This document shows positions 1-8,734 of a stretch of 43,256 nucleotides of DNA, in pieces. How positions within the stretch are numbered: position 1 is the first letter of the stretch; each line of letters begins with the position of its first letter. The position numbers and the translations under genes are program-made. The notes under the pieces were generated by a model. The model did no database searches and was not told the DNA's origin. It saw only the letters and a program-made list of their open reading frames with translations. This DNA is from an uncultured Bacteroidales bacterium (GTDB lineage Bacteria > Bacteroidota > Bacteroidia > Bacteroidales > FEN-979): the NCBI GenBank assembly GCA_903916595.1, contig CAIWXI010000077.1:1-43256 (forward strand), given 5' to 3'.

Positions 1-710
1 ACAATACTGAAATGATGCATTGCTGCAAATTTCTTAAACGACTTTTTATTGAAATGATAAAGATGCCGGGGAAGGTCGTACGCGGCCCAGAGCTGTTTAT
101 AATGTTCCGCATCCCAGGATTTGCAATTAGGCAACGCAATGATGAGTACTCCCTCGGGTTTCAACAAACCCCTGATATTATTTATTGTAGTGTTCAACTC
201 ATGAATATGCTCTAATACATGCCAAAGAGTAATACAGTCGAACTTTAAATTTTCTGGCTGAAAATCAGAAATCTTTTCTCTTACATCAAGTCCGTATGTT
301 TTCTTTGAACTTTCCCTTGGCTTTTCATTTAATTCTATTCCATACGCATGAAAACCTTTCGTTTGACAAAAGTGTAAAAACTCTCCCGTTCCGCAACCAA
401 TATCGAGAATGGATTTCCCTTTGGATGATTGTAGCACGATCGAGAATTTCCTTTTTAACATAAAGTTCCTGGCTACAGTGTATACACGGGTGAGGAATCC
501 TTTATTGGTTGTATCATGCGAAATATATTCGGTAGAATTATAATAGCTGATAATATCATCAAACCCTGGCCTTGGATTAGTAAATCTTAATCCACAATCA
601 TCACATTCATCAATTGAAAATTCCTCTTTTGAAAGAAAATAATCACGAGAGCTTATTGCTTTTTTGAATGAGGTTGAGTTGCAAGCCGGACAGGTTAATA
701 ATACTTCCAT
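1..710 (-). CDS. Class I SAM-dependent methyltransferase with N-terminal zinc ribbon (3' part cut by window edge)
   Basis: Reading the minus strand from the ATG at 710 gives about 236 residues without a stop up to base 1, so the C-terminus lies outside the window. Residues 7-39 carry two CxxC pairs (C7/C10 and C36/C39), a small zinc ribbon often found ahead of this type of methyltransferase. Around residue 97 is the glycine-rich SAM-binding motif DIGCGTGEF, followed by an acidic strand end (GIELN) and the post-motif LWHVLEHIHE typical of Methyltransf_11/23 families. These enzymes transfer a methyl group from S-adenosylmethionine; the acceptor (sugar, lipid or small molecule) cannot be told from this. 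It starts 26 bases after the mnmG stop on the same strand, and a parS-like site fills that gap. The family is secure; the substrate is unknown. Confidence 0.85.
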   Translation of the reverse strand, partial: MEVLLTCPACNSTSFKKAISSRDYFLSKEEFSIDECDDCGLRFTNPRPGFDDIISYYNSTEYISHDTTNKGFLTRVYTVARNFMLKRKFSIVLQSSKGKSILDIGCGTGEFLHFCQTKGFHAYGIELNEKPRESSKKTYGLDVREKISDFQPENLKFDCITLWHVLEHIHELNTTINNIRGLLKPEGVLIIALPNCKSWDAEHYKQLWAAYDLPRHLYHFNKKSFKKFAAMHHFSI

Positions 711-716
711 AATTTT

Positions 717-732
717 AGTTTCACGTGGAACG
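717..732. other. parS-like site (ParB-binding), copy 1
   Basis: The sequence AGTTTCACGTGGAACG is centred on the palindrome CACGTG and matches the well-known chromosomal parS sequence (TGTTTCACGTGGAACA form) at 14 of 16 positions; only the two outermost bases differ. It lies between the mnmG stop and the methyltransferase start. ParB nucleates on such sites and acts with ParA and SMC in chromosome segregation. No parA or parB is in this window. Confidence 0.7.
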
Positions 733-736
733 GACT

Positions 737-2620
737 TTATTTTCCTAAAAATACAATAAGTACCGAAATATCTGAGGGAGAGACTCCACTTATTCTTAAA
801 GCCTGACCAATCGTTTCAGGCCTTATTTTCGACAATTTTTCTCTGGCCTCATTCGATAAAGATAAAATTGCGTTATAATTCATCAGAGGTGGAATCTGAT
901 ACTCGTCGAACTTTCCAAGTTTGTCTGCCACCTCTTTTTCTTTATTAATATAGGACCGATATTTCACAATTAACTCTGCTTCTTCCATCTCGTCAGTACT
1001 GATCTTTCCCAAAGCCATGAAATTATCGCGGATCTTTTCCACGTTATTATATAAATCAATAAGCCTTACCTGAGGTCTCTGTAGAATTGTTTCAATTTTT
1101 ATCTTCTGCTGTATCATCGATAGTTCCCTGACCTTTAAAAATGGGTTAATCTCTTCAGGTGTAACAGATTCTTTCTTTAATAATGCTTCCACACTATTAA
1201 TTTTCCGGTATTTTGCCAATACTTTCTTTTTCCGCGCAGGACCGGCAAGTCCGATCTCGTGCGATTTAACAGTTAACCTGAAATCAGCATTATCTTGTCG
1301 CAGAAGAATCCTGTATTCAGCCCTTGAAGTGAACATACGATATGGTTCTTCTGTTCCCTTTGTAATAAGATCATCAATTAAAACACCTATATATGCCTCT
1401 GATCTCTTAAGAACAAACGCGGGTTTTTCCTGAACTTTCAAAAAAGCATTTATTCCCGCCATCAATCCTTGCGCTGCCGCCTCTTCATAGCCCGTTGTTC
1501 CATTAATCTGACCTGCCAAAAAAAGATTTTCAATTTGCCTGGTTTCCAGATTAAAATTCAATTGTGAAGGAGGAAAATAATCATATTCAATAGCATAACC
1601 CGGTCTAAAGAATTTTGCATTTTTAAATCCTGCTACTTTTCTAAGTGCTTTAAATTGAATATCCTCCGGCAATGATGATGAAAACCCATTAACATAATAC
1701 TCTATCGTATTCCAGCCTTCCGGCTCAATAAAAAGCTGATGTTTGTCTTTTGATGCAAATCGTTCAATTTTATCCTCTATTGACGGACAGTATCGGGGTC
1801 CTCTTCCTTTAATTCTTCCAGTGAACAATGGAGATCTCTCGAATCCTTGCTTTAAAATATCATGTACTTCCGCACTTGTATAGGTAAGGTAGCAACTTCT
1901 TTGTTTTTTTAGTTTTTTTGTTGACAAAAACGAAAAATTGCCAGGGTTAACATCCCCGGCTTGCTCTGTCATCAAAGAAAAATCGAGAGATCTTCCATCA
2001 GCCCTAAGAGGGGTTCCTGTCTTCATTCTGCTTGAAGAAATCCCCAATTTATTAATATTAGAAGTCAGATTCGTTGAATTTCTCTCTCCAATTCTTCCTC
2101 CGGCAAATTGCTTTGTTCCGATATGAATTAATCCATTCAAAAACGTGCCATTGGCCAAAATGACAGTTTTTGAATAAAATTCCATGCCCATATAAGTCTT
2201 TACCCCAACCGCTTTTTGCTTCTTTACAATAATTTCAGTAACAGTATCCTGCCAAAACTCCAAATTTTCCAGGCTTTCCAAAATGTTTCTCCATTCGACT
2301 GAATACAAAACCCTGTCGTTTTGTGACCTGGGACTCCACATTGCAGGTCCTTTAGAAAGGTTGAGCATTCGAAATTGAATCATTGTTTTATCGGCCACGA
2401 TTCCTGTATAACCCCCCAATGCATCAATTTCTCGAACAATCTGGCCTTTTGCAATTCCTCCTATCGAAGGATTGCACGACATTTGAGCAAAATTCGTAAG
2501 GTTCATGCTGATCATAAGTACTTTCGCTCCCATATTTGCGGAAGCCGCTGCCGCCTCACAACCGGCGTGCCCTCCCCCAACCACGATTACGTCGAACTTA
2601 TCTTTCAATCTGGCTCTCAC
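737..2620 (-). CDS. mnmG: tRNA uridine-5-carboxymethylaminomethyl modification enzyme MnmG (GidA)
   Basis: This FAD protein of 627 aa is full length for the family. With MnmE it installs the carboxymethylaminomethyl group on U34 of tRNAs that read split codon boxes. The Rossmann FAD motif GGGHAGCE is at residues 15-22. The family signatures GPRYCPSIEDKIERF (274-288, with the conserved Cys278) and AGQINGTTGYEEAAAQG (369-385) are both intact. The C-terminal helical part (from about 550), which contacts MnmE and tRNA, is present. The start is a GTG at 2620; no ATG is available and the FAD motif follows at the normal distance. It lies downstream of ybeY on the same strand, 95 bases away, with parS-like sites in both flanks. 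MnmE is not in the window. Confidence 0.97.
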   Translation of the reverse strand: MRARLKDKFDVIVVGGGHAGCEAAAASANMGAKVLMISMNLTNFAQMSCNPSIGGIAKGQIVREIDALGGYTGIVADKTMIQFRMLNLSKGPAMWSPRSQNDRVLYSVEWRNILESLENLEFWQDTVTEIIVKKQKAVGVKTYMGMEFYSKTVILANGTFLNGLIHIGTKQFAGGRIGERNSTNLTSNINKLGISSSRMKTGTPLRADGRSLDFSLMTEQAGDVNPGNFSFLSTKKLKKQRSCYLTYTSAEVHDILKQGFERSPLFTGRIKGRGPRYCPSIEDKIERFASKDKHQLFIEPEGWNTIEYYVNGFSSSLPEDIQFKALRKVAGFKNAKFFRPGYAIEYDYFPPSQLNFNLETRQIENLFLAGQINGTTGYEEAAAQGLMAGINAFLKVQEKPAFVLKRSEAYIGVLIDDLITKGTEEPYRMFTSRAEYRILLRQDNADFRLTVKSHEIGLAGPARKKKVLAKYRKINSVEALLKKESVTPEEINPFLKVRELSMIQQKIKIETILQRPQVRLIDLYNNVEKIRDNFMALGKISTDEMEEAELIVKYRSYINKEKEVADKLGKFDEYQIPPLMNYNAILSLSNEAREKLSKIRPETIGQALRISGVSPSDISVLIVFLGK

Positions 2621-2696
2621 GCTATAGAAATTACAAAATCAATAAATAACTCTATTTGTTGATGGTTTTATACAAAGTCTGGCTAAAGTGGAACAA

Positions 2697-2712
2697 TGTT
2701 TCACGTGGAACA
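2697..2712. other. parS-like site, copy 2, with an adjacent half-site
   Basis: TGTTTCACGTGGAACA fits the universal parS consensus over all 16 bases; the only departure from perfect symmetry is one base pair between the two arms. One base before it, at 2688-2695, is a further right half-site GTGGAACA in the same orientation, making about one and a half tandem sites. It sits between the ybeY stop (2716) and the mnmG start. A spurious reading frame on the plus strand begins Met-Phe-His-Val-Glu-Gln, which is simply parS translated. Confidence 0.82.
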
Positions 2713-2715
2713 AAC

Positions 2716-3135
2716 TTATTCCTGGAAAGCCTTCAAATATTTATTTTCCATTTTTGTCATCCTCGTTTTATCACCTTTCGATTTATCATCATATCCTAAC
2801 AAGTGCAAGATACCATGGACTAGAATTCTTCGAAATTCTTCTTCTGCTGTGACTTTATATTTAATGGCATTATCCCTTACTCTTTCTAAACTGATATAAA
2901 TATCCCCGCTAATACTCCCGGATTCCTCCGATAAAGTAAAGCTTATAATATCAGTATATGTATCAGTATTTAAATATTTTAGATTGATAGATTGTAAGAC
3001 TTCATCGCTGGTGATAACAAAATTTATATCCCCAGGTGTCTTATTATTATCGAGTATGACTTTCTCAATCCATGGAATCAGATTCTTCTTCCGCCCTATC
3101 CCCCCCTTAATTTTATGCTTGAAAAAATTAATCAT
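2716..3135 (-). CDS. ybeY: Endoribonuclease YbeY, 16S rRNA 3' maturation
   Basis: The protein has 139 aa, the usual YbeY size. YbeY is a metal-dependent RNase needed for 16S rRNA 3' processing and ribosome quality control. The core motif HGILHLLGYDD is at 107-117. His107 and His111 match two of the zinc ligands of E. coli YbeY, but the third ligand position, ten residues after the first His, is Asp117 instead of His, which I recall as common in Bacteroidota. The strand GDIYIS (77-82) is also typical. The ATG at 3135 lies inside the end of the upstream gene (8-base overlap), which suggests translational coupling. Downstream are parS and mnmG. Confidence 0.95.
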   Translation of the reverse strand: MINFFKHKIKGGIGRKKNLIPWIEKVILDNNKTPGDINFVITSDEVLQSINLKYLNTDTYTDIISFTLSEESGSISGDIYISLERVRDNAIKYKVTAEEEFRRILVHGILHLLGYDDKSKGDKTRMTKMENKYLKAFQE

Positions 3136-3616
3136 TTCCTTTATTAACTGTTGTTTCTTTCTTAACCCAATATTCTTTCAGGCTATTTATCCGCTGGAGT
3201 GATTTTTCATAATTCATGCTCGACACGTAAAACACTAGTGTTATTGATTCTCCCGTTACCGATATAGTAACCTCATCAGCAAGTGCTTTTACTATATATA
3301 TTTCTTTGGCAAGCTTGTGTTTACGAATTTCCTGCTCCAACACATGCTCTTGCCCGGTGGATAAATCCTTTCCGTCGAACTTGAGCTTAAACGTGAATCC
3401 TTTTATCGTTTTTTCAAAAGTAACGACCAAAATATTTTGTACAATTCCTTCTGAAATAGATATTAAAATGTTAGCCGCTTCAGTAGAAGCGAGTAAAATA
3501 TTTCCGAAATATTCATTGTTAATATTGTGATAATCACAAATTTCTTCAACGAAGTGTTCCAGCTTGTATAATTCATTTTTCCCATTAACGGAAATATCTC
3601 TAAAATCTTTTTTCAT
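3128..3616 (-). CDS. Putative ATP-binding protein of the anti-sigma/serine kinase (RsbW, HATPase_c_2) type
   Basis: The 162-aa protein resembles the small GHKL ATPase domain of RsbW/SpoIIAB-like proteins. The N-box helix is recognisable around ILLASTEAANILI (residues 40-52) with Glu46 and Asn49 in the right spacing for magnesium-ATP binding, and an FDGKDLSTG segment near 80-88 could be a degenerate G1 box. Other ATP-lid motifs are weak, so activity is uncertain. It starts one base after the DUF4175 gene ends and overlaps ybeY by 8 bases, so all three are surely co-expressed. Proteins of this kind occur at this place in other Bacteroidota, as I recall. No partner sigma factor or anti-anti-sigma protein is adjacent. 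Confidence 0.6.
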   Translation of the reverse strand: MKKDFRDISVNGKNELYKLEHFVEEICDYHNINNEYFGNILLASTEAANILISISEGIVQNILVVTFEKTIKGFTFKLKFDGKDLSTGQEHVLEQEIRKHKLAKEIYIVKALADEVTISVTGESITLVFYVSSMNYEKSLQRINSLKEYWVKKETTVNKGND

Positions 3617-3617
3617 A

Positions 3618-6600
3618 CTATTTTCTAATTTTCAGTATATACTCAGAGGCCTTATTTCTGTAATAATAGTTAAGAGGTGCAGGTGTAAAATTAATTATAT
3701 CTTTCCCTGGATCCATATTAGTCTTATACTCAAAAAATCCCTTAGGGTTACTTAATAAGTAGTTTTTTGCTTCTATTGACTCTCTTTTTTCTTCTTTTTC
3801 TCTTTGCTGTTCGGCCTTTTCTGATTCAAGCATCTTAGTCACGATTCCCTGCTGTCTGTTGAAAGTTTCCTGGTTAATCATTTTATTCAAAATATCCTTT
3901 TCATTTTTCTCCATTTCGTCAATCATTTTATTAAGGTTTCCATCACCTCCTTTTCCCTGTTCCTTTAAAGCATTTTCATACTCCTGCAGTGCCTGTCTGA
4001 TTGCTTCCTGTTCCGAAACCATTTTCGCGATTTCCTTGTTGACTCCTTCCTCTTCACCTTTGTCCTGGCCTTTTCCGCCTTTAGATTTGTTAAGGCCCTG
4101 CTTCATTTTTTCCAGCCTTTTACCCATCTCCTGCTGCATCTGCCTCATCGAATTCATACTTTTCTTTCCGCCAGGTTTTCCGGGTTTCTTGCACATTTTC
4201 TGACCGCTGCTCATTTTCGCACTCTCCATTTGCATATTCATCTGCCTGAGAGCCTCATCTAACAGCAGAGCCAAATTGTTCATCCCCGTCATCGCGTATT
4301 GTTCTCTGGCCATTGCGGCAGGCAACATTCGATCAACAAGCGATTTTTCGGAAACCCCAAGATTGTCTTTAACAAAAGTTACTTCCTTTGTGATTATGCT
4401 TTTCATCATAACCTGTCTTCTGGCAATTTTATTCAGAGTGTCTTCTATTGTACCGAATTTATCTTTAATCGATTTCTGGTCCTTTATAAGCTCAAGATAC
4501 TTCGGATCGTTTCTGTTAATCGTCATTGAACGGTAAATAATTTCCTCCTGCTGAAATGACAGTTTATTGAGATTTTGGAGCAATTGCCTTAACGCTGCAG
4601 CATCCTCTTCCTGCGTCTCTTCCGCATTTTCCTCCTGCATATTCTCAAGTTTGCCGGCAAGTTCCTTCATCTGCTGTGAAGTTTTATTTTGACTCCCGGA
4701 GGCCTTTTTCATTTTACCGGATTTCATAAGCTCTTCGCTCCTTCCCAGCTCTTCATCAATCGATTTCCTGTCTTCTTTTGTACTTTCAAGGTCTGGTGTT
4801 TTCTCCATTTCCAGACTCAGCTTCTTCAAATCTTCCAGTGATTTATTTATCGAATCAAACTTTTGCTCAACTTCTTTCTGGGATTGCAACAGATCTTCGT
4901 CTGATTTCGCCTTTTGTTCTGTTTGATCGGCGAGTTTCTTCTGTTCCTCAGCAAGTTTTTTTAGTTCATTTGTGCTCTGTTCCAATTTCCTTTCGAATTC
5001 AATTTGCTTAAACAGTTCCAGATTCCGGTCAAGCTCTTTTTCGAGATTTTCATTCATTTCTTTCATCTTTGGCATTAACTCGCTAAGTTTGTTCTTGTCC
5101 ATCTGATTCAGCAGGTTCTTCATATCCTGAATGAGTTTCTTCATTTCATCAGTAAGCAGGTGATTCGCCAGCTCGTTAAGTTGCTTTTGCTTCTCCAAAA
5201 TTCTTTCACTTGTTTTTAAATACTGCTCTTCATATTTTATGTTCTGTTCATTCTTAGTTTGAAAATTTTCGACCTGCCTTTGAATTTTCTCATTTGCCTT
5301 TATCACTTCATCGAGCTTCTTTTTTTCTTTCCATGAAACTTCATTCTGGTCAATCATTCTGCGCTCAATCTCATCAAGTGACTTACTTATGTCCTTGCTC
5401 TCGGTTAAGCTTTTATACATTTCCTTTTCTATGCTCTCTGCAGTTTTGTCGGTCTTCCAGGCAATTTTTTCCAGTGAAGGGATTTCGAACGAAAAGGGGG
5501 TGGTGCGGGCAGACTTTGGTCCTCTTATTCCATCATTATCCCAAATTTCTATGTAATACGAATAAGTATCACCTGGTTTTGTTTCAATCAACGAGAGGTC
5601 AAGCGAATAAAAAAATACTTGCGAAAGGTTTTTTTTGTCAATGGCAATAGTTTCTTTTTTTATCAATTTATAAACGCTGTCGGTTTGTTCCTTTCCTGTA
5701 AGAAAGAAAGTCATATTCGAAAAACCATAATCGTCTTTTATCGTTCCTTGTAGAAACACCTTGCCGGTGTTAGCCGTATCTTGTGCTTCCTTTACAGAAA
5801 TCTCGGGATAAGCATCTTTTATAACACGTATTGAATAATTCAAAGAATCTGATTTTTTTGAAAACTCATTCTCCTGGAGTATGCAATAAAGCGTAGACTC
5901 CATGAATCGTTTTTGTACCGTGAAAACATTCGGTTGCTTATTTTCAAGTTGAATTTCTTCTGTTAAACTAACCGCATTTTGCTGCGGAATCAGGGACCTT
6001 GGTTTACCCAAAGGTTCATTCCATGAATTTTCGCCAGATGGCATCCTGAATTTAACCGCTGTTACATCCCGTGTATTAAGACTCCATTTTACTATTGTTC
6101 CTTCTGGTATAATAAGATCTCCGATATTAGACAGGGTTTCTGATTGTTTGCCGGTATAAGCAGGATAATCCAAACGGGTGTCGAAATTTAAAATAATGGG
6201 TTTTGGATGAACATTAATCAGGTACTCATGGGATTCCTTGTCGTCGGCAAGAAGGATAAATCTGGTAGCAGACTGAAGTGTTTTGAATAAATATGAATAT
6301 TTCGACCGGCTTTCATGTTTCATTTGAAATGTTGAATTTCCAGTCTTAACAAAAACCTCATCCGGTATTTCATTTCCGATAAGTTCAATCCTGAGTGCAA
6401 AATCATCCTGCTGCATCGCACTGAGTTCCTTATTAAGAATAACTATTCTGAACAAGGCTGGTGGTGTGAACTTTTCAGTGTATTTAATAAGCCGCAGAGT
6501 AGGATCCGATACAATAGCCGGTGCTATTAAAAGTAACAGCAGCAAAATAAACAGGGGAGGAAGAGTATACTTGAGGTAGCTGAGATTTTTCCTTAGGTTT

Positions 6601-7043
6601 ATGACTTTTGCAAAGGGCAAGGGCCTTAGCTCTTTAGTGCGCTGGTCAATACTGGCTATCAGAAGTTCGATACTTTCGGTCGAACGATCCTGTTGGTCTA
6701 TCAGCTGAAGTGTATTCAGAAGCTTGTCGCCAATTTCACTGAAATGTTCGCCTATAATACGGGCGGCCTGTTCATGTGTGAGCGCTTTGCCTATCCTAAG
6801 GTAGTTTAGCAAAGGAATAACCACAAAATAACCCAGGCATACGCTTGCGACAGCGAGATAAAAATAAACAAGAATAACCCTGGCCAGTGAAGGCAGGTAG
6901 CTAAAGTATTCGAGCAAAACCTCCAGTAAGAACAGCGATAGCAGAATCCCCAGGCTGATCAGCGCTCCTCTTATGATCTTGTTCTTGTAATATTTCCTTG
7001 TAAACTCATTGAGTTTACCAATCAGAATGTTCTCCCTCTTCAT
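3618..7043 (-). CDS. DUF4175 family large membrane/coiled-coil protein
   Basis: At 1141 aa this is the largest gene in the window. Two membrane helices lie near residues 27-47 and 54-78, and a third at about 161-177. A beta-rich region follows (about 180-520, probably periplasmic). From about 530 to 1060 there is an extremely charged Lys/Glu/Gln/Met-rich region predicted to be long coiled coil, including many KLAEEQKKLADQ-type heptads and a Lys/Gly-rich stretch near 940-1000. This layout is that of the DUF4175 family of Bacteroidota; its function is not established. It is the first gene of the run that continues into the ATPase-like gene, ybeY and mnmG. A TAATTTTGC promoter element lies 13 bases upstream of its ATG. 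Confidence 0.85.
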   Translation of the reverse strand: MKRENILIGKLNEFTRKYYKNKIIRGALISLGILLSLFLLEVLLEYFSYLPSLARVILVYFYLAVASVCLGYFVVIPLLNYLRIGKALTHEQAARIIGEHFSEIGDKLLNTLQLIDQQDRSTESIELLIASIDQRTKELRPLPFAKVINLRKNLSYLKYTLPPLFILLLLLLIAPAIVSDPTLRLIKYTEKFTPPALFRIVILNKELSAMQQDDFALRIELIGNEIPDEVFVKTGNSTFQMKHESRSKYSYLFKTLQSATRFILLADDKESHEYLINVHPKPIILNFDTRLDYPAYTGKQSETLSNIGDLIIPEGTIVKWSLNTRDVTAVKFRMPSGENSWNEPLGKPRSLIPQQNAVSLTEEIQLENKQPNVFTVQKRFMESTLYCILQENEFSKKSDSLNYSIRVIKDAYPEISVKEAQDTANTGKVFLQGTIKDDYGFSNMTFFLTGKEQTDSVYKLIKKETIAIDKKNLSQVFFYSLDLSLIETKPGDTYSYYIEIWDNDGIRGPKSARTTPFSFEIPSLEKIAWKTDKTAESIEKEMYKSLTESKDISKSLDEIERRMIDQNEVSWKEKKKLDEVIKANEKIQRQVENFQTKNEQNIKYEEQYLKTSERILEKQKQLNELANHLLTDEMKKLIQDMKNLLNQMDKNKLSELMPKMKEMNENLEKELDRNLELFKQIEFERKLEQSTNELKKLAEEQKKLADQTEQKAKSDEDLLQSQKEVEQKFDSINKSLEDLKKLSLEMEKTPDLESTKEDRKSIDEELGRSEELMKSGKMKKASGSQNKTSQQMKELAGKLENMQEENAEETQEEDAAALRQLLQNLNKLSFQQEEIIYRSMTINRNDPKYLELIKDQKSIKDKFGTIEDTLNKIARRQVMMKSIITKEVTFVKDNLGVSEKSLVDRMLPAAMAREQYAMTGMNNLALLLDEALRQMNMQMESAKMSSGQKMCKKPGKPGGKKSMNSMRQMQQEMGKRLEKMKQGLNKSKGGKGQDKGEEEGVNKEIAKMVSEQEAIRQALQEYENALKEQGKGGDGNLNKMIDEMEKNEKDILNKMINQETFNRQQGIVTKMLESEKAEQQREKEEKRESIEAKNYLLSNPKGFFEYKTNMDPGKDIINFTPAPLNYYYRNKASEYILKIRK

Positions 7044-7055
7044 ACATTCAAAACT

Positions 7056-7064
7056 GCAAAATTA
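7056..7064 (-). promoter_or_regulatory. Candidate -7 element for the DUF4175-ybeY-mnmG run
   Basis: On the minus strand this reads TAATTTTGC, a perfect match to the Bacteroidota -7 element TAnnTTTG with the frequent trailing C, 13 bases before the start codon. No clear TTTG -33 element is found 18-21 bases upstream, so it is supported by the -7 box only. Confidence 0.45.
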
Positions 7065-7069
7065 CGAAA

Positions 7070-7102
7070 TTGCTGATCTTACTGGATATAACATTAACTT
7101 TG
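7070..7102 (+). promoter_or_regulatory. Candidate promoter of gltX
   Basis: TTG at 7070-7072 and TAACTTTG at 7095-7102 are separated by 22 bases, slightly longer than the usual 19-21 in Bacteroidota. The gltX start is 22 bases further on. It is divergent from, and almost abuts, the DUF4175 promoter. Confidence 0.42.
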
Positions 7103-7124
7103 CTGCCTCAAACCGGCATTTACC

Positions 7125-8648
7125 ATGAATACAGCAGGAATTCGGGTTCGCTTTGCCCCAAGTCCGACGGGCCCTTTACATCTTGGCGGAGTACGTACGG
7201 CACTTTACAATTATCTTTTTGCCCGTAAGTTTAATGGCAGCTTCATTCTGAGAATAGAAGATACCGACCAAAACAGGTTTGTCCCCGGCGCCGAGGAATA
7301 TATTATTAAATCGTTGCAGTGGTGCGGACTTGAATTTGATGAAGATGTATTGAAAGGCGGACCGCATGCCCCTTACCGGCAGTCGGAAAGATCAGTAATT
7401 TATAAAGAATACATTCAGATATTGCTTGACAAAAGTCATGCATATATTGCCTTTGATACGGCTGCCGGGCTTGAAGAAGCAAGGAACACACTTTCGCAAG
7501 GTCATGAGCAGTTTCAATACGGGAATAAAACCAGGCTGCTTATGAAAAACAGTCTTTCGATGACTGCGGATGAGGTTTCCCAGAGAATTGAAAGGGGCGA
7601 CCGTTATGTTATCCGCGTACTGATCCCGGAAAATCAGACCGTTGTTTTCCATGACCTGATCAGGGGTGAAGTCAAAGTTCACACCGATACCCTCGATGAC
7701 AAGGTCCTGTTCAAATCAGACGGCCTTCCAACATACCACCTGGCCAATGTTGTGGATGATTACCTGATGAAAATTTCGCATGTGATCAGGGGAGAAGAAT
7801 GGTTGCCATCGGCGCCCTTGCACCTTCTGTTATACCGGTTTTTTGGTTGGGAGGACTGCATGCCTCAGTTCGCCCATCTGCCTTTGATCCTGAAGCCCGA
7901 CGGCAACGGAAAGCTCAGCAAAAGAGACGGTGACCGCCTTGGGTTTCCGGTATTTCCCCTGGAATGGAAGGATCCGGTGTCGAACGACATATCGCATGGC
8001 TACAAAGAAGATGGCTATCTGCCTGATGCTTTTATCAATATGCTTGCTCTGCTTGGATGGAATCCTGGTACTGAACAGGAGATCTTCACCATGGCAGAGC
8101 TCATTGCCGCATTCTCTCTGGACCGAATAAATAAAGCAGGAGCAAAATTCGATCCTTCAAAAGCCCGCTGGTTCAATCACAAGTACATTCAGCAAAAACC
8201 TGATGAAGAACTTTATAATTATCTGTCTCCTGAACTAATAGCCAATGGAATTGATGCTGACCGTGAGCATGTGTTACATATAATTGGCCTGATCAAGGAA
8301 AGGGTTGAACTTCTTTCTGACCTCTGGAAACATTCCGTCTTCTTTTTCAGGGCTCCCGAAAGCTATGATCAGCAGGTGAAACAGAAAATATGGCAGGAGG
8401 GAACTTCATTCATTGTTGAAGAATTTGCAATTCTCGCCAGTAAGATTGAACCATTTGATAAAGAAACCCTTCATCAACTAATTGAAGAGTTTACCACAGC
8501 AAGAAAAATTAAAATGGGCCAGCTAATGAACCCCCTTCGCCTTTTAGCTGTAGGTTCAAACCAGGGCCCCGGGATGATGGACATTGCCGTTCTGCTAGGT
8601 AAGGAGGAATTTTTAAAAAGAATTTACCGGGGGTTAAAAAATATTTAA
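7125..8648 (+). CDS. gltX: Glutamate--tRNA ligase
   Basis: This class I aminoacyl-tRNA synthetase of 507 aa charges tRNA-Glu. The ATP-binding HIGH motif appears as HLGG (19-22) within RFAPSPTGPLHLGG, and the KMSKS loop as KLSKR (263-267) in GNGKLSKRDGDR. The C-terminal anticodon-binding helical domain is present and the length is normal for Bacteroidota. The usual zinc-binding cysteines in the insertion near residue 108 are absent (AYIAFDT), as in many zinc-free GluRS. With glnS also in this window, this enzyme is probably discriminating (Glu only). It has its own promoter, and no gene is closely coupled downstream; the next begins 86 bases later behind its own promoter. Confidence 0.97.
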   Translation: MNTAGIRVRFAPSPTGPLHLGGVRTALYNYLFARKFNGSFILRIEDTDQNRFVPGAEEYIIKSLQWCGLEFDEDVLKGGPHAPYRQSERSVIYKEYIQILLDKSHAYIAFDTAAGLEEARNTLSQGHEQFQYGNKTRLLMKNSLSMTADEVSQRIERGDRYVIRVLIPENQTVVFHDLIRGEVKVHTDTLDDKVLFKSDGLPTYHLANVVDDYLMKISHVIRGEEWLPSAPLHLLLYRFFGWEDCMPQFAHLPLILKPDGNGKLSKRDGDRLGFPVFPLEWKDPVSNDISHGYKEDGYLPDAFINMLALLGWNPGTEQEIFTMAELIAAFSLDRINKAGAKFDPSKARWFNHKYIQQKPDEELYNYLSPELIANGIDADREHVLHIIGLIKERVELLSDLWKHSVFFFRAPESYDQQVKQKIWQEGTSFIVEEFAILASKIEPFDKETLHQLIEEFTTARKIKMGQLMNPLRLLAVGSNQGPGMMDIAVLLGKEEFLKRIYRGLKNI

Positions 8649-8651
8649 CAA

Positions 8652-8681
8652 TTGCTATATCGAAGATATTTAGTAATTTTG
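8652..8681 (+). promoter_or_regulatory. Promoter of the lipoprotein/barrel/lipoprotein cassette
   Basis: TTG (8652-8654) and TAATTTTG (8674-8681) with 19 bases between them match the Bacteroidota sigma-ABfr consensus well. The first gene of the cassette starts 53 bases downstream. Confidence 0.6.
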
Positions 8682-8734
8682 ATTCATAAAAGTATTTAGG
8701 TTCGTAATAGTGTGATTCAATAAAACCCTAACAA

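Noticed and set aside
2696-2899. Plus-strand frame starting Met-Phe-His-Val-Glu-Gln
   Set aside because: Its start is the parS sequence translated and the rest is antisense to ybeY.
5294-5650. 118-aa plus-strand frame rich in Phe, Ser and Cys, and similar frames at 3859-4203 and 4778-5011
   Set aside because: They are antisense shadows of the Lys/Glu/Gln-rich coiled coil of the DUF4175 gene.
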